Shown: positions 28,739-39,020, numbered from the stretch's first letter. The stretch: 64,000 nucleotides of DNA from Pseudarthrobacter defluvii (GCF_030816725.1 NZ_JAUSYG010000001.1:4278001-4342000); one strand, 5' to 3'. The notes: generated by a model not told the origin, from the letters alone. Made by a program: numbers and translations.

Positions 28739-29623
28739 CTACTTGGCGGGACGGGTTGCGTGGCCGCCGAACTGGTGGCGCAGCGCGGAAACCATCTTCA
28801 TGGCGGGCGAGGCGTCCTCCCGGGATGCGAAGCGGGCGAACAGTGCAGCGGTGATGGCCGGCGCGGGGACAGCGTTGGCGATTGCCTCTTCCACCGTCCA
28901 CCGTCCTTCGCCGGAGTCCTCTACATAATCGTCGATCGAGGCCAGGCCCGGGTCCTCGTCCAGGGCCTTGACCATGAGGTCAAGGAGCCAGGAACGTACC
29001 ACCGTTCCCTTTTGCCAAGCCCGGAATGTGCCGGGCAGGTCCGTGACAATCTCCTTGGCGGCGAGCAGTTCGTAGCCCTCGGCGTACGCCTGCATCAGGC
29101 CGTATTCGATCCCGTTGTGGACCATCTTGGCGTAGTGGCCCGCGCCGATACCGCCAACGTGGACAAAGCTGTCCGCCCGCTCTCCTTCCGGGCGCAGGGC
29201 ATCAAAGACCGGGAGTGCCCGTTCGATGTCCGCCGCGTCGCCGCCGGCCATCAGCCCGTACCCGTTCTGCAGGCCCCAGACTCCGCCCGAGACGCCGCAG
29301 TCAGCGAAGCGGATGCCCTTGGCGGCGAGCAGTTCGCCATGCTTCTGGTCTTCAGTGAACCGGGAATTGCCGCCATCGATGATCAGGTCTCCCGGCTGCA
29401 GCTTTTCGCTAAGCTCAGTAATCACAGCGTCCGTGATGGCACCCGACGGTACCATGACCCAGACGATCCTTGGTGCTGGAACGGCGGCGATCAGCTCATC
29501 GACGCTGGCGGCGTCGGTGACGTCCGGGTTCCGGTCGTAGCCGGTGACCTCCACGCCTCCCTTGCGCAAGCGTTCGCGCATGTTGAATCCCATTTTGCCG
29601 AGGCCGATCAGTCCAATGTGCAT
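28739..29623 (-). CDS. gnd: 6-phosphogluconate dehydrogenase, short decarboxylating form
   Basis: The 294-residue enzyme converts 6-phosphogluconate to ribulose 5-phosphate, reducing NAD(P)+. The Rossmann start is MHIGLIGLGKMGFNM, followed by the DGGNS and GVSGGVWGLQNGY substrate motifs and the catalytic lysine in GAGHYAKMVHNGIEYG. The length is that of the short GndA/YqeC class (about 300 residues) rather than the 470-residue class. Its place between dnaN and recF is common in Micrococcales. The ATG at 29623 fits the Rossmann start. Confidence 0.93.
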   Translation of the reverse strand: MHIGLIGLGKMGFNMRERLRKGGVEVTGYDRNPDVTDAASVDELIAAVPAPRIVWVMVPSGAITDAVITELSEKLQPGDLIIDGGNSRFTEDQKHGELLAAKGIRFADCGVSGGVWGLQNGYGLMAGGDAADIERALPVFDALRPEGERADSFVHVGGIGAGHYAKMVHNGIEYGLMQAYAEGYELLAAKEIVTDLPGTFRAWQKGTVVRSWLLDLMVKALDEDPGLASIDDYVEDSGEGRWTVEEAIANAVPAPAITAALFARFASREDASPAMKMVSALRHQFGGHATRPAK

Positions 29624-29739
29624 GGTGGAACTCTTTTCTGCGCTAGTGGGAGGAACGGGGTTGGCGGTGGGAGGCGGTGGGTGGGCCCAGGCCGTCCGGG
29701 TTCCCTGGCCGAGCTTGCGAGGCAAGGGGGCGGTGGGGA

Positions 29740-30864
29740 CTAGTTGGGAAGGCGGACCGGCATCACCAGGTAGCGGTAGTCGTCCTGGTCTTCACCGTCG
29801 GCGTCGGCCTGGGCGGTGATCATGGCCGGCTTGGGCGCCGTGGTGAAGGAGAACCGCACGAACTTGGTCTCAATGACGCTGAGTCCCTCGATGAGGTAGT
29901 GCGGGTTGAAGGCAACGGTGATGTCATCGCCTGACAGCTGGGCCTCGAGTTCCTCCGACGCCTGCGCATCCTCACCCGTGCCGGCATCCAGGTTCAGCAA
30001 GCCGGCAGTGAAGGCGAGCCGGACCGGGGTGTTGCGTTCGGCCACCAGCGATACACGGCGGACGGCTTCCACCAGTTCCTGGGTCTGGACCGTGGCGTGG
30101 ATGGGTGTGGATTCGGGGAATAGCGACCGGATCTTCGGGTAGTCGCCGTCCACGAGCAGGGACGTGGTGGTGCGGCCGCCGCTCTCGAAGCCGATCAGGC
30201 GGCTGTCGTCGTTGGACAATGCCAGGTTGATGTCTCCACTGTTGCCCAGGGTCTTGGCTACCTCGTTGAGGGTTTTGGCTTTGACCAGCGCGCTGGTGGA
30301 GATGCCCGGTGTAACGGGCTTCCATGGGACTTCGCGCATGGCCAGCCGGTAGCGGTCGGTGGCCAGCAGGGTGATCAGATCATCTTCGATCTCCATCCGC
30401 ACGCCGGTGAGGATGGGCAGGGTGTCGTCCTTGCTTGCCGCAATGATGACCTGGGAGACAGCCTGCGAGAAGGCATCGCCGGCTACCGTTCCGCTGATTG
30501 CGGGCAGGGCAGGCAACGGCGGGTATTCGGCTTCGGGCATGGTGGCCAGGTGGAAGCTGCTCCGGCGGCACGTAAGCGTGACTTTGTTGCCGTCGGTTTC
30601 AACGTCCACCGGCGCGGAAGGCAGGCTGCGGCAAATATCGGCAAGCAGCCGGCCGGAGACCAGGATGGTGCCTTCGTCCCGGATGTCTGCCGTGATCTCA
30701 AGCCGCGCTGAGGTCTCGTAGTCAAAGCTGGAGAGGCTGACGGTTCCCGCTTCAGCCTTCAGGAGCAGGCCGGAAAGGACGGGTACGGGCGGCCGCGGAG
30801 ACAAGGACCGGGCTGTCCAGGTAACGGCTTCTGCCAGGACGTCCCGATCGACTCTGAACTTCAC
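29740..30864 (-). CDS. dnaN: DNA polymerase III beta subunit (sliding clamp)
   Basis: The 374-residue protein forms the ring-shaped processivity clamp, with three similar domains of about 120 residues. The start KFRVDRDVLAEAVTWTARSL and the end DDYRYLVMPVRL are typical. The GTG at 30864 is chosen because clamp homology begins there and AAGGCGG lies upstream. An upstream ATG at 30981 would add a non-conserved leader reaching into the origin spacer. Confidence 0.96.
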   Translation of the reverse strand: MKFRVDRDVLAEAVTWTARSLSPRPPVPVLSGLLLKAEAGTVSLSSFDYETSARLEITADIRDEGTILVSGRLLADICRSLPSAPVDVETDGNKVTLTCRRSSFHLATMPEAEYPPLPALPAISGTVAGDAFSQAVSQVIIAASKDDTLPILTGVRMEIEDDLITLLATDRYRLAMREVPWKPVTPGISTSALVKAKTLNEVAKTLGNSGDINLALSNDDSRLIGFESGGRTTTSLLVDGDYPKIRSLFPESTPIHATVQTQELVEAVRRVSLVAERNTPVRLAFTAGLLNLDAGTGEDAQASEELEAQLSGDDITVAFNPHYLIEGLSVIETKFVRFSFTTAPKPAMITAQADADGEDQDDYRYLVMPVRLPN

Positions 30865-31400
30865 GGAAGGGTGCCGCCTTTCATTGCTGCTGCCAAATGA
30901 CCCGGGAGTTTCGCTGGAAAACTCCGGAAGAAGTTGGGCGCAACCCGGCTGGTGCATGGTCCGCGGAGACGGGAACCACACGAAAACCCAGGGATGGGAG
31001 CGCTGCTGACAGCTTAGCCGGAAGATCGGGGATTAACCCATCCCCCGGGTCTGCTCCGCCTGCTCCATTGGGCCGGCAGGCCCCCTCGGAGGACGGGCGC
31101 ATCGATCTTGTTGTTTGAGGGACTTCAATTTTTTGGGATTTGTAGTGTTAATAACTGCTGTGGAAACTGTGGATAACCCAGTCCTGTCGCACGGATCCGC
31201 GGTTAAGCCCTGTTCATCGAATGTGCGTAGCTGGGTTTTAAACAGGGTGTGGATGGGGACAACGCAAAAGCCGGTTTTCGACGATCCACAGACGGCTTAA
31301 GGGTTTTAAGCCCATTAATGGCGCTTGTCCCCTTAACTATCCACAGGCTTATCCACATGCCCCTGTTAATAAGGTATAGAGTGCGGGGCGCCGTGTGGAT
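30865..31400. other. oriC: oriC part 1, dnaA-dnaN spacer
   Basis: This 536-bp spacer holds perfect DnaA boxes at 31168-31176 (minus) and 31349-31357 (plus), a one-mismatch box CTATCCACA at 31337-31345, and weaker ones at 31159-31167, 31248-31256 and 31394-31402. An AT-rich run at 31121-31158 beside the first perfect box is a plausible unwinding element. TGTTAATAA occurs at 31146-31154 and 31364-31372. No gene is seen. Confidence 0.85.
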
Positions 31401-32822
31401 TCAGGAGTCGCGTTGCTGCTGCTTGATCCGGTTGGTCAGCTCCGTCACCTGGTTGTAAATCACACGGCGCTCGGCCATCAGCTCGCGGATCTTGCGGTCC
31501 GCGTGGATGACGGTGGTGTGGTCACGGCCGCCGAGTTCCTGGCCGATCTTGGGAAGCGACATGTCAGTCAGCTCCCGGCAGAGGTACATCGCGATCTGGC
31601 GGGCGGTGACCAGAGTCCGCGTGCGGGATTTGCTGCAGAGTTCCTCCATGCTGAGCTTGAAGTAGTCCGCGGTCTGCTGGAGGATCTGCGCAGACGTGAT
31701 CTCCTGTGCACCGTCGTCGGTGATGAGGTCCTTCAGGACCATCTCGGCAAGGGCCACGTCCACGGGCTGGCGGTTCAGGCTGGCGAATGCCGTGACCCGG
31801 ATCAGTGCGCCCTCGAGCTCGCGGATGTTGCTGGAGATCTTGGAGGCGATGTATTCCAGGGCATCATCGGGGGCGGAGAGTCCCTCGCTCAGGGCCTTCT
31901 TGCGAAGGATGGCGATACGGGTTTCAAGTTCCGGCGGCTGGATGTCGGTGAGCAGGCCCCATTCGAAGCGGGACTTCATGCGGTCTTCGAAACCAGCCAA
32001 CAGCTTGGGCGGCTGGTCGGACGTGATGACCACCTGCTTGTTGTTGTTGTGCAGCGAATTGAACGTATGGAAAAACTCCTCCAGCGTCCGGTCCTTGCCG
32101 GCCAGGAACTGGATGTCGTCAATCAGCAGCACGTCCACGTTGCGGTACGTGGTCTTGAAGCTGGCACCCTCATCGTCACGGATGGAGTTGATGAAGTCGT
32201 TGGTGAATTCCTCGGAATTGACATAGCGGACACGGATGCCGCTGTACAACCGCCGGGCGTAGTGGCCGATCGCGTGCAGGAGGTGGGTCTTGCCCAGCCC
32301 GGAGTCGCCATAGATGAACAGCGGGTTGTATGCCTTGGCGGGAGCTTCAGCGACAGCGACGGCGGCGGCGTGGGCAAAGCGGTTGGAGGAGCCGATCACA
32401 AAGGTATCGAACACGTATTTGGGGTTCAGCCGGCCAAATTCGTGCGAAGTACTGGGCAGCATGGGCTGCGGCTTCTGCTCGATCAACTGGTCCGGTGCGT
32501 AGGCGGGTTCGACGACGGGCTCGGGCTCCGCGTGGATGGGAACCAGGTCAGTGTCGACGTCGATGGCGCAGCGGATGTCCTCGGAGAAGACATTGTGCAG
32601 CGCGTCGTCAAGCGCATCCTTGACCTGCGTCTGCAGCACTTCCCGGGTGAGCTCGTTGGGGACGGCCACGAGGAGGGTTGAACCAATGAGACCCTGCGCC
32701 TGCGCAAGAATGACAAAGCCCCGCTGCCGGGGGGAAACACGGTGGTCCTGTTCCAGCAGGCTGACAACCCGGCGCCAGGAACTTCCGACAGTATTGGCGT
32801 GGTTGGCTTCGTCTACTGTCAT
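31401..32822 (-). CDS. dnaA: Chromosomal replication initiator protein DnaA
   Basis: The 473-residue AAA+ initiator binds DnaA boxes and melts oriC. Domain I (about 10-90) is followed by a short linker, the AAA+ domain with GDSGLGKTH (172-180) and LLIDDIQFL, and the C-terminal DNA-binding domain with the signature [15 protein letters not shown] chose the ATG at 32822. An adjacent in-frame TTG at 32825 is slightly better spaced from GAGGG and cannot be excluded. Origin spacers flank the gene on both sides. Confidence 0.97.
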   Translation of the reverse strand: MTVDEANHANTVGSSWRRVVSLLEQDHRVSPRQRGFVILAQAQGLIGSTLLVAVPNELTREVLQTQVKDALDDALHNVFSEDIRCAIDVDTDLVPIHAEPEPVVEPAYAPDQLIEQKPQPMLPSTSHEFGRLNPKYVFDTFVIGSSNRFAHAAAVAVAEAPAKAYNPLFIYGDSGLGKTHLLHAIGHYARRLYSGIRVRYVNSEEFTNDFINSIRDDEGASFKTTYRNVDVLLIDDIQFLAGKDRTLEEFFHTFNSLHNNNKQVVITSDQPPKLLAGFEDRMKSRFEWGLLTDIQPPELETRIAILRKKALSEGLSAPDDALEYIASKISSNIRELEGALIRVTAFASLNRQPVDVALAEMVLKDLITDDGAQEITSAQILQQTADYFKLSMEELCSKSRTRTLVTARQIAMYLCRELTDMSLPKIGQELGGRDHTTVIHADRKIRELMAERRVIYNQVTELTNRIKQQQRDS

Positions 32823-33289
32823 CAATCGGTTCCCTCAAAACTTGCTATGCCTGCATTGCCTGCAGCCCAGGTCCGGAACCAGGGTCCTGGCCCAAGTTCA
32901 TCCACAGGGTTATGCACAGCCCGTGGATAATCGGCTACTGGGACACTCTAGGGGATGAAAAGCCTAGAAGATAGCTGGCTATCCGGCTGTGGATAATTAC
33001 ACGGGTGTGGTTCTCCAGCCGGCCCTGTGAGGCACTTCATCCACAGGGTTGTGGGGATACTTAGGCACAGCTGGGGACAGCCGGAGAGGCACCTTCCGGT
33101 TTGACTCCTGACCGCGGATTGCCCTAACGTTGTGAAGTCCTTTGTGTCCGCTTTTGGCCCCAACCGAACTATCCAAGCGCAGCGCGCCTGGGCAGCCGGG
33201 GCAAGCGTACATATACAAAACTTAGCGTCGGCCAGTTCTTCCCCATACTGATCGGGTGGGCGCACCTTTGATCCACTGGAGTAACTAAC
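32823..33289. other. oriC: oriC part 2, dnaA-rpmH spacer
   Basis: This 467-bp divergent spacer has one perfect DnaA box at 32988-32996 (minus). One-mismatch boxes are TCATCCACA at 32898-32906 and 33037-33045, TTATGCACA at 32910-32918 and CGTGGATAA at 32922-32930. The promoters of dnaA and of rpmH must also lie here. TATACA at 33212-33217 is a candidate -10 for rpmH. Confidence 0.75.
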
Positions 33290-33427
33290 GTGAGCAAGCG
33301 GACTTTTCAGCCGAATAACCGCCGTCGAGCCAAGAAGCACGGCTTCCGCCTTCGTATGCGTACCCGTGCCGGCCGTGCCATCCTGGCAGCCCGTCGTGGC
33401 AAGGGCCGCACCGAACTGTCGGCCTAA
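33290..33427 (+). CDS. rpmH: Ribosomal protein bL34
   Basis: The 45-residue basic ribosomal protein reads [20 protein letters not shown] and ends [11 protein letters not shown], an almost invariant family. It starts at a GTG and is the first gene rightward from oriC, as in most bacteria. It is followed by rnpA after 41 bp. Confidence 0.97.
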   Translation: MSKRTFQPNNRRRAKKHGFRLRMRTRAGRAILAARRGKGRTELSA

Positions 33428-33468
33428 ATAACTGGCTCGTCGGTAGACATCCCCATTGCGAGTTTAAG

Positions 33469-33879
33469 GTGCTGGCCGCCCGCAACCGCTTGAGGACCTC
33501 AACCGACTTTTCAACAACTGTACGTTCCGGTGTCCGCAATGGGCGCCGGAACGTAGTGTTATATGCGGCAGCCATTGCTGCCGACGAACCCAGCCGGATC
33601 GGGTTCATTGTTTCCAAGAGTGTAGGGAACGCTGTGGTCAGGAACCTCGTTAAGAGGAGACTGAGAGAAGCAGCTGCTGCATCGCTGGGTGGGCACCCCA
33701 CGGGGCTCGCCATTGTGGTGCGGGCGCTTCCCGCGTCTGCCGCCGCCAGCTGGGACCAGCTGCTGGCGGACTACAACGCTGCACTGGGATCTGCGCTGAA
33801 CCGGCTGGCCGGCCGCCCTCCACGGGCTGCCGCCAAAGGTTCGGCCGGTACAACACAGGAGGGGACAACGCGTGCCTAA
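33469..33879 (+). CDS. rnpA: Ribonuclease P protein component
   Basis: The 136-residue basic protein assists the catalytic RNase P RNA in cutting tRNA 5' leaders. The RNR motif reads SVGNAVVRNLVKRRLREA, and the central sheet starts RIGFIVSK. A Gly/Ala/Thr-rich tail of about 20 residues overlaps the start of yidD by eight bases. It starts at the GTG at 33469. Confidence 0.94.
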   Translation: MLAARNRLRTSTDFSTTVRSGVRNGRRNVVLYAAAIAADEPSRIGFIVSKSVGNAVVRNLVKRRLREAAAASLGGHPTGLAIVVRALPASAAASWDQLLADYNAALGSALNRLAGRPPRAAAKGSAGTTQEGTTRA

Positions 33880-34264
33880 CGCCACTGCCGTCGTCGCCCG
33901 TCTCCGGAATGTGACCGCCGCCGTCGGGAAGTTCCTCTGGAACCTGCCCCGGAACATCCTCATTCTCCTGCTGATGGCATACCGCAAGGTGGTTTCTCCC
34001 TTGTACGGCCCGGTCTGCCGATTCTTCCCTTCGTGCTCGGCCTATGCCCTTGAAGCGGTCACTGTACACGGCGCCGTCAAAGGAAGCTGGTTCGCAGCCC
34101 GTCGCCTTGGCCACTGCCATCCATGGAACGCCGGCGGAGTGGACCACGTCCCCGCCGGCGGCAGGGAATGGCCTGAAGGCCAGACCCCCACAATTGTTGT
34201 GCTTAACAACCCGGACAAGTTCCTGGTTGTTAAGACTGATGAAGAAGGCCGCAGTGCGGCCTGA
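33872..34264 (+). CDS. yidD: Membrane protein insertion efficiency factor YidD
   Basis: The 130-residue protein has the YidD core (about 28-100): AYRKVVSPLYGPVCRFFPSCSAYALEAV and GSWFAARRLGHCHPWNAGGVD, with its conserved cysteines. YidD helps YidC insert inner-membrane proteins. The core is preceded by about 25 extra residues and followed by a polar tail. GTG start, overlapping rnpA, 15 bp before yidC. Confidence 0.93.
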   Translation: MPNATAVVARLRNVTAAVGKFLWNLPRNILILLLMAYRKVVSPLYGPVCRFFPSCSAYALEAVTVHGAVKGSWFAARRLGHCHPWNAGGVDHVPAGGREWPEGQTPTIVVLNNPDKFLVVKTDEEGRSAA

Positions 34265-34279
34265 CGAATAGGGATAAGT

Positions 34280-35251
34280 ATGGACTTCTTTGGAACAATC
34301 ATGGCCCCGTTCAAGTGGCTGGTTTCCATCATCATGATTGGATTCCACGATGGCCTCAGTGCCATCGGGATGCCCGCCGCGAACGGCTGGACCTGGACTT
34401 TGTCCATCATCGGACTGGTGTTGGTGATCCGTGCCGCCCTGATCCCGGTATTCGTCAAGCAGATCAAGGCCCAGCGTGGCATGCAGCTGCTGCAGCCCGA
34501 CCTGAAGAAGCTCCAGGACAAGTACAAGGGCAAAACCGACCAGCTGTCCCGCCAGGCCATGGCGCAGGAACAGATGGCCATGTACAAGAAGCACGGAACC
34601 AACCCGTTCTCCGCCTGCCTGCCCATGCTGATCCAGATGCCGTTCTTCTTCGCTCTGTTCCAGGTGCTGTCCGGTATTTCGGGGGCCAAGGAGCAGGGCC
34701 AGGGCATCGGTGCCATGAGCCACGAGCAGGTGGTGGAATTCGACGCCTCAAGCATTTTCGGGGCTCCGCTGTCCGCCTCCCTGCTGCATGGCGGGGGTGG
34801 CGGCGGTCAGGTTGCCGTGGTGGTGCTGTCGATCGTGATGATCCTGGCCATGACGGCCTCGCAGTTCATCACCCAGAAGCAGATCATGGCGAAGAACATG
34901 TCTGAAGAAGCCATGGCCAGCCCGTTCATGCGCCAGCAGAAGATGATGCTGTACATCCTGCCCCTCGTCTTCGGCGTAGGCGGCATCAACTTCCCCATCG
35001 GCGTGCTGATCTACTGGACCACCACCAACCTCTGGACCATGGGCCAGCAGTTCTTCGTCATCCGCCGCATGCCGACGCCGGGATCCCCCGCAGCCAAGGC
35101 CCTCGCCGAACGCCGCGCCGCCAAGGGTCTGCCGGCACTGTCCGTCCTGACCGGCAAGCGGGACGAAGCAGCCGACGACGCCGCGGCCGCCGCAGTTGAG
35201 ATCAAGGGACAGCGCGTCCAGCCCCAGCGCAAGAACAGGAAGAAGAAGTAA
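34280..35251 (+). CDS. yidC: Membrane protein insertase YidC
   Basis: The 323-residue Oxa1-family insertase has five to six hydrophobic segments and the YidC signature around PVFVKQIKAQRGMQLLQPDLKKLQDKYKG. ACLPMLIQMPFFFALFQVL holds the second conserved helix. The C-terminal tail is basic (KNRKKK), suitable for ribosome contact. The TAA stop overlaps the ATG of jag by one base. Confidence 0.95.
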   Translation: MDFFGTIMAPFKWLVSIIMIGFHDGLSAIGMPAANGWTWTLSIIGLVLVIRAALIPVFVKQIKAQRGMQLLQPDLKKLQDKYKGKTDQLSRQAMAQEQMAMYKKHGTNPFSACLPMLIQMPFFFALFQVLSGISGAKEQGQGIGAMSHEQVVEFDASSIFGAPLSASLLHGGGGGGQVAVVVLSIVMILAMTASQFITQKQIMAKNMSEEAMASPFMRQQKMMLYILPLVFGVGGINFPIGVLIYWTTTNLWTMGQQFFVIRRMPTPGSPAAKALAERRAAKGLPALSVLTGKRDEAADDAAAAAVEIKGQRVQPQRKNRKKK

Positions 35252-35814
35252 TGTCAGCTGAGAGCACCGAGCACGCCTTTTCTGAAGAGATCGAAGATCA
35301 GGACGATTCCGTGAACCAGGATGATTCCGCCGTCAAGGGTTCTGCCGCCAGCCGCCTCGAGGAAGAGGGGGACGTGGCTGCGGACTACCTGGAGGAGCTG
35401 CTGGACATCGCCGATATTGACGGCGACATCGACATCGAGGTCCGCAACGGCCGCACGTATATCTCCATTGTCTCCGACGAGGAAGTTGAAGGGCTTGAGG
35501 GCCTGGTTGGCGAAGACGGAGAGGTCCTCGAAGCACTTCAGGAATTGACGCGGCTGGCAGTACTGTCAGCCACGGAAAACCGTTCCCGGCTTGTCCTTGA
35601 TATTAACGGTTACCGGCAGGAGCGCACCGGCCACCTGCAGAAGATCGCCGAAGATGCCGCAGCCTCTGTGAAGGAAACCGGCAAGTCTGTGGCGCTGGAA
35701 CCTATGAGCGCCTACGAACGCAAGATTGTGCACGATGCTGTGGCCGACCTCGGCCTGGTCAGCGAGTCCGAGGGCGAAGGCGCCGGACGCCATATTGTTG
35801 TTTCCGCGGACTAG
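35251..35814 (+). CDS. jag: Jag/KhpB RNA-binding protein (KH and R3H domains)
   Basis: The 187-residue protein has an acidic N-terminus (about 1-45), a KH-like domain (about 48-115) and an R3H domain (about 120-185) ending in PMSAYERKIVHDAVADL and the SEGEGAGRHIVV motif. KhpB/Jag proteins bind RNA and are linked to cell elongation and division in Firmicutes. It is translationally coupled to yidC. Confidence 0.92.
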   Translation: MSAESTEHAFSEEIEDQDDSVNQDDSAVKGSAASRLEEEGDVAADYLEELLDIADIDGDIDIEVRNGRTYISIVSDEEVEGLEGLVGEDGEVLEALQELTRLAVLSATENRSRLVLDINGYRQERTGHLQKIAEDAAASVKETGKSVALEPMSAYERKIVHDAVADLGLVSESEGEGAGRHIVVSAD

Positions 35815-35834
35815 AGAATGCTGGCCCAATAACC

Positions 35835-36485
35835 ATGGTTGACATCACGGCAGCAGAGCTACTCGCTGCTGAGAAAATCTTCGGCGACCGGCTGGACCTG
35901 GCCAAGCGCTACGTGGAGCACCTGGCCACGTCCGGAACTGAGCGGGGCCTCATTGGTCCGCGGGAGGTTCCCAGGCTGTGGAGCCGGCATGTCCTAAATT
36001 GTGCAGTCATCGAAAGCGAGATTGCCCCCGGAAGCCACGTGGCCGACGTCGGAAGCGGCGCCGGGCTGCCCGGCCTGTGCCTTGCCATCGCGCGCCCGGA
36101 CCTTGAGCTGACCCTGATTGAACCGCTGGAGCGCAGGGTCATTTGGCTCCAGGAAGTAGTGGATGACCTCGGGTTGGATAACGTCACGGTGATGCGTACC
36201 CGGGCTGAGTTGGCTGTGGGGCACGTGGACGCCGACGTAGTAACGGCCCGGGCCGTATCTGCACTGACAAACCTCGCCGGCCTGACCATCCCGCTTCTGG
36301 GTGGGCGGGGTGAAGTGGTGGCTATCAAGGGCCGCAGTGCCGGTGAAGAGATTGAGAAGGCCGCCAAGACTATCCGTAAGCTGGGTGGTGTTGAGACGTC
36401 GGTGCTGACTGTAGGCGACAACCTCCTCGAGGAGCCCACCACGGTGGTCCGCATCGTGGTGAACAAGTCCCAAAAGAAGTCCTGA
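35835..36485 (+). CDS. rsmG: 16S rRNA (guanine527-N7)-methyltransferase RsmG (GidB)
   Basis: The 216-residue SAM-dependent methyltransferase modifies G527 of 16S rRNA. Loss of this mark gives low-level streptomycin resistance in many bacteria. Motifs: GPREVPRLWSRHVLNCAV, the SAM loop VADVGSGAGLPGLCLAIARPD and VTARAVSALTNLA. It sits 20 bp after jag and 88 bp before parA, the usual order. Confidence 0.95.
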   Translation: MVDITAAELLAAEKIFGDRLDLAKRYVEHLATSGTERGLIGPREVPRLWSRHVLNCAVIESEIAPGSHVADVGSGAGLPGLCLAIARPDLELTLIEPLERRVIWLQEVVDDLGLDNVTVMRTRAELAVGHVDADVVTARAVSALTNLAGLTIPLLGGRGEVVAIKGRSAGEEIEKAAKTIRKLGGVETSVLTVGDNLLEEPTTVVRIVVNKSQKKS

Positions 36486-36524
36486 CCCGGGCCCGCTGAC
36501 GGCTGTCAGCAGACCGGAGCAGTT

Positions 36525-36530
36525 AGGCTA
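36525..36530 (+). promoter_or_regulatory. Candidate -10 element of the parAB operon
   Basis: TAGGCT lies 43 bases before the parA GTG and just after a small hairpin (GCTGAC-GGCT-GTCAGC, 36496-36511). The -35 is weak. Confidence 0.3.
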
Positions 36531-36573
36531 GACACGGCAGCAAAATTGGCTGAACGAGAGTGAGTGTGCCCCA

Positions 36574-37656
36574 GTGACCAGTAGTGAAGCCTCCGCACAA
36601 CGGATCCCGCCGTTTGTGTCCTTGGGGTCGGCACGTTCTGTCGCTGGGTCCGGGCTTACCGGAACCGGCATGGCTCCTGCCCGAGGAGGAAACCACCCTA
36701 AAACGGTTTCCTCTCCAGCTCCCAGCAAAACAGTTTCACGTGAAACAACCTCCAATGGTCGATCCAACGTTATTGACGCCATCGACGACTCCAGCCCCAT
36801 CGCACGCGAGCTCGCCCACGAGACGAAGCGCCGTGAGCGCCTGATGGGACGCCAGCTTCCACGCCCTGAAAAGACCCGGATCTTCACTGTGTCCAACCAG
36901 AAGGGCGGGGTGGGCAAGACCACCACCACGGTGAACATTGCGGCCGCCCTGGCAGCTGCCGGACTGAACGTACTGGTCATTGATATCGACCCGCAGGGCA
37001 ACGCCTCCACCGCCCTGGGGATCGAACACCACGCGGATGTGGACAGCATCTACGATGTCCTGATCAACGACGTTCCGCTCGCTGACGTGGTGGCCCCGTG
37101 CCCGGATATTGGCAAGCTGATCTGTGCACCTGCCACGATCCACCTGGCAGGAGCCGAGATTGAGCTCGTGTCCCTCGTGGCCCGGGAACAGCGGCTGCGC
37201 CGCGCCATCGATGTGTATGCCAAGACGCGGGAGAAGAACGGCGAGGAGCGGCTGGACTACGTCTTTATTGACTGCCCGCCCAGCCTGGGCCTGCTGACTG
37301 TAAACGCGTTTTGCGCGGCCAGTGAAGTACTGATTCCCATCCAGTGCGAATACTACGCACTGGAGGGCCTCAGCCAGCTGCTCAAGAATATCGAGATGAT
37401 CCAGAAACACCTCAACGCGGACCTCGTTGTGTCGACCATCCTGCTCACCATGTATGACGGCCGTACCAACCTTGCTGCCCAGGTTGCCGCGGAGGTACGC
37501 CAGCACTTCCCCGACCAGGTGCTCTCGGCCGTTGTCCCGCGGTCCGTGCGGATCTCCGAAGCCCCCAGCTACCAGCAGACTGTCATGACGTACGATCCGT
37601 CCTCAAGCGGTGCCCTGTCCTACCTGGAAGCCGCTGCCGAAATAGCGGAACGATAA
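36574..37656 (+). CDS. parA: Chromosome-partitioning ATPase ParA (Soj)
   Basis: The 360-residue deviant Walker ATPase drives ParB-parS complexes apart. The P-loop [11 protein letters not shown] (108-118) carries the signature lysine, followed by DIDPQGNAS and FIDCPPSLG. The first ~100 residues are a poorly conserved, probably disordered extension. Its VSRET peptide (54-58) is encoded by a perfect parS palindrome. The GTG at 36574 is chosen because the frame between it and the P-loop is continuous. parB follows after 65 bp. Confidence 0.95.
   Translation: MTSSEASAQRIPPFVSLGSARSVAGSGLTGTGMAPARGGNHPKTVSSPAPSKTVSRETTSNGRSNVIDAIDDSSPIARELAHETKRRERLMGRQLPRPEKTRIFTVSNQKGGVGKTTTTVNIAAALAAAGLNVLVIDIDPQGNASTALGIEHHADVDSIYDVLINDVPLADVVAPCPDIGKLICAPATIHLAGAEIELVSLVAREQRLRRAIDVYAKTREKNGEERLDYVFIDCPPSLGLLTVNAFCAASEVLIPIQCEYYALEGLSQLLKNIEMIQKHLNADLVVSTILLTMYDGRTNLAAQVAAEVRQHFPDQVLSAVVPRSVRISEAPSYQQTVMTYDPSSSGALSYLEAAAEIAER
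36733..36746. other. parS: parS site inside parA
   Basis: GTTTCACGTGAAAC, the perfect 14-bp core of the ParB-binding palindrome, lies within the coding sequence for the ParA N-terminal extension. Confidence 0.93.
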
Positions 37657-37721
37657 AATCTTCAATACCGCAACGCACGGAGCAAGGCTTGGCCTCGCTC
37701 TACCACTGGAGGGATTTACCC

Positions 37722-39011
37722 ATGAGCGATAAGCGACGAGGCCTAGGCCGCGGTCTTGGCGCGCTGATTCCAAGTTCCGCCGCAACCAATGGTTCCGGCA
37801 ACAGTGGGGCGGTATCCCGGCCTGTGGATCTCTTCTTCCCAGAAGGGCGGAAGAAAACAGAATCGGCCGAGCAGCCCGCTGCGGTGGCAGCCGCCCGGTT
37901 GCAGGAGAAGGAAGCCGCAGCCCCGGCCGCCCGTCCTTCTACGGCTAAGACAGCTGCCTCCAAATCCGCTCCCGCGACGGGCAACAGGAAATCCGCGCCA
38001 GCACCCTCGGATCCGCCCATGCCGGCCAAAAGGACTCCTGCCACGAAGTCCCCCACCGCCGAGTCCAAGCCGGCAGCCGAGTCTGATGCCGCCGTAGGCG
38101 ATCCAGCAGCAACGACGCCGACGGATACTGCAACTCCCGCTGGGAATGCCACGGCCAGCAAGACAGCTGACTCAGGCATCGAGCTCGTCGAGGTTCCCGG
38201 CGCCCGTTTCGCCGAGATTCCGGTGGCCGACATCCACCCGAACCGGAAGCAGCCCCGAAATGTCTTCGACGAAGACGACATGGCCGAGCTGGTCCACTCC
38301 GTACGCGAGATCGGGGTTCTTCAACCCATCGTCGTTCGGACATCAACCGAATCGGGTAGCGAGCCCTATGAGCTCGTCATGGGTGAACGCCGTTGGCGCG
38401 CTGTCCAGGCCGCGGGGCTCGAAACTGTCCCTGCCATCATTCGTGATACAGCGGACGACGACCTTCTCCGGGACGCGTTGCTTGAGAACCTCCACCGCAG
38501 CCAGCTTAATCCGCTTGAAGAGGCTGCGGCCTACCAGCAGCTCCTTGAAGACTTCGGGACCACCCACGAGCAGCTCGCGGACCGCATCGGCCGTTCAAGG
38601 CCCCAGGTATCCAACACTCTCCGCCTCCTGAAGCTTCCCCCGCTGGTACAGCGCCGCGTGGCCGCCGGTGTGCTCTCTGCAGGACATGCCCGGGCCCTTC
38701 TCTCGCTTCCTGATGCTGCAGCCATGGAGCGCCTTGCGCAGAAGATCGTGGCAGAGGGAATGTCCGTACGCGCCACAGAGGAGGCTGTGACCCTCTACCA
38801 GGACCCCGCAAAGCCTGCAAAGAACAACATTCCGCGCCCTGGGGCCCGACATGAACGTCTGGACTACCTGGCTTCCTCGCTCTCCGACCGCCTTGATACG
38901 AACGTCAAGATTTCCCTTGGCGTAAGGAAGGGGAAGGTAAGCATCGAATTTGCCAGCGTAGAGGACCTGAACCGAATCATGGATGTTTTAGCTCCCGGTT
39001 CGACGAACTGA
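37722..39011 (+). CDS. parB: Chromosome-partitioning CTPase ParB (Spo0J)
   Basis: The 429-residue clamp protein binds parS and spreads by a CTP-driven sliding-clamp mechanism. The N-terminal [15 protein letters not shown] patch is the usual ParA-contacting segment. An Ala/Pro/Lys-rich linker (about 30-160) is unusually long. The CTP-binding domain follows with [12 protein letters not shown] and the GERRWRA motif. The helix-turn-helix that reads parS spans about 270-310, and the C-terminal dimer domain ends the protein. The ATG at 37722 follows GGAGGG. Confidence 0.95.
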   Translation: MSDKRRGLGRGLGALIPSSAATNGSGNSGAVSRPVDLFFPEGRKKTESAEQPAAVAAARLQEKEAAAPAARPSTAKTAASKSAPATGNRKSAPAPSDPPMPAKRTPATKSPTAESKPAAESDAAVGDPAATTPTDTATPAGNATASKTADSGIELVEVPGARFAEIPVADIHPNRKQPRNVFDEDDMAELVHSVREIGVLQPIVVRTSTESGSEPYELVMGERRWRAVQAAGLETVPAIIRDTADDDLLRDALLENLHRSQLNPLEEAAAYQQLLEDFGTTHEQLADRIGRSRPQVSNTLRLLKLPPLVQRRVAAGVLSAGHARALLSLPDAAAMERLAQKIVAEGMSVRATEEAVTLYQDPAKPAKNNIPRPGARHERLDYLASSLSDRLDTNVKISLGVRKGKVSIEFASVEDLNRIMDVLAPGSTN

Positions 39012-39020
39012 AACGCCGAG

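Noticed and set aside
31395..32681. A 428-codon open frame antisense to dnaA
   Set aside because: Same artefact of codon structure; dnaA is unmistakable on the other strand.
32823..32825. TTG as the dnaA start instead of ATG at 32822
   Set aside because: Spacing to GAGGG is a little better for TTG, but the ATG is immediately adjacent and is the commoner codon. The choice changes only one residue.
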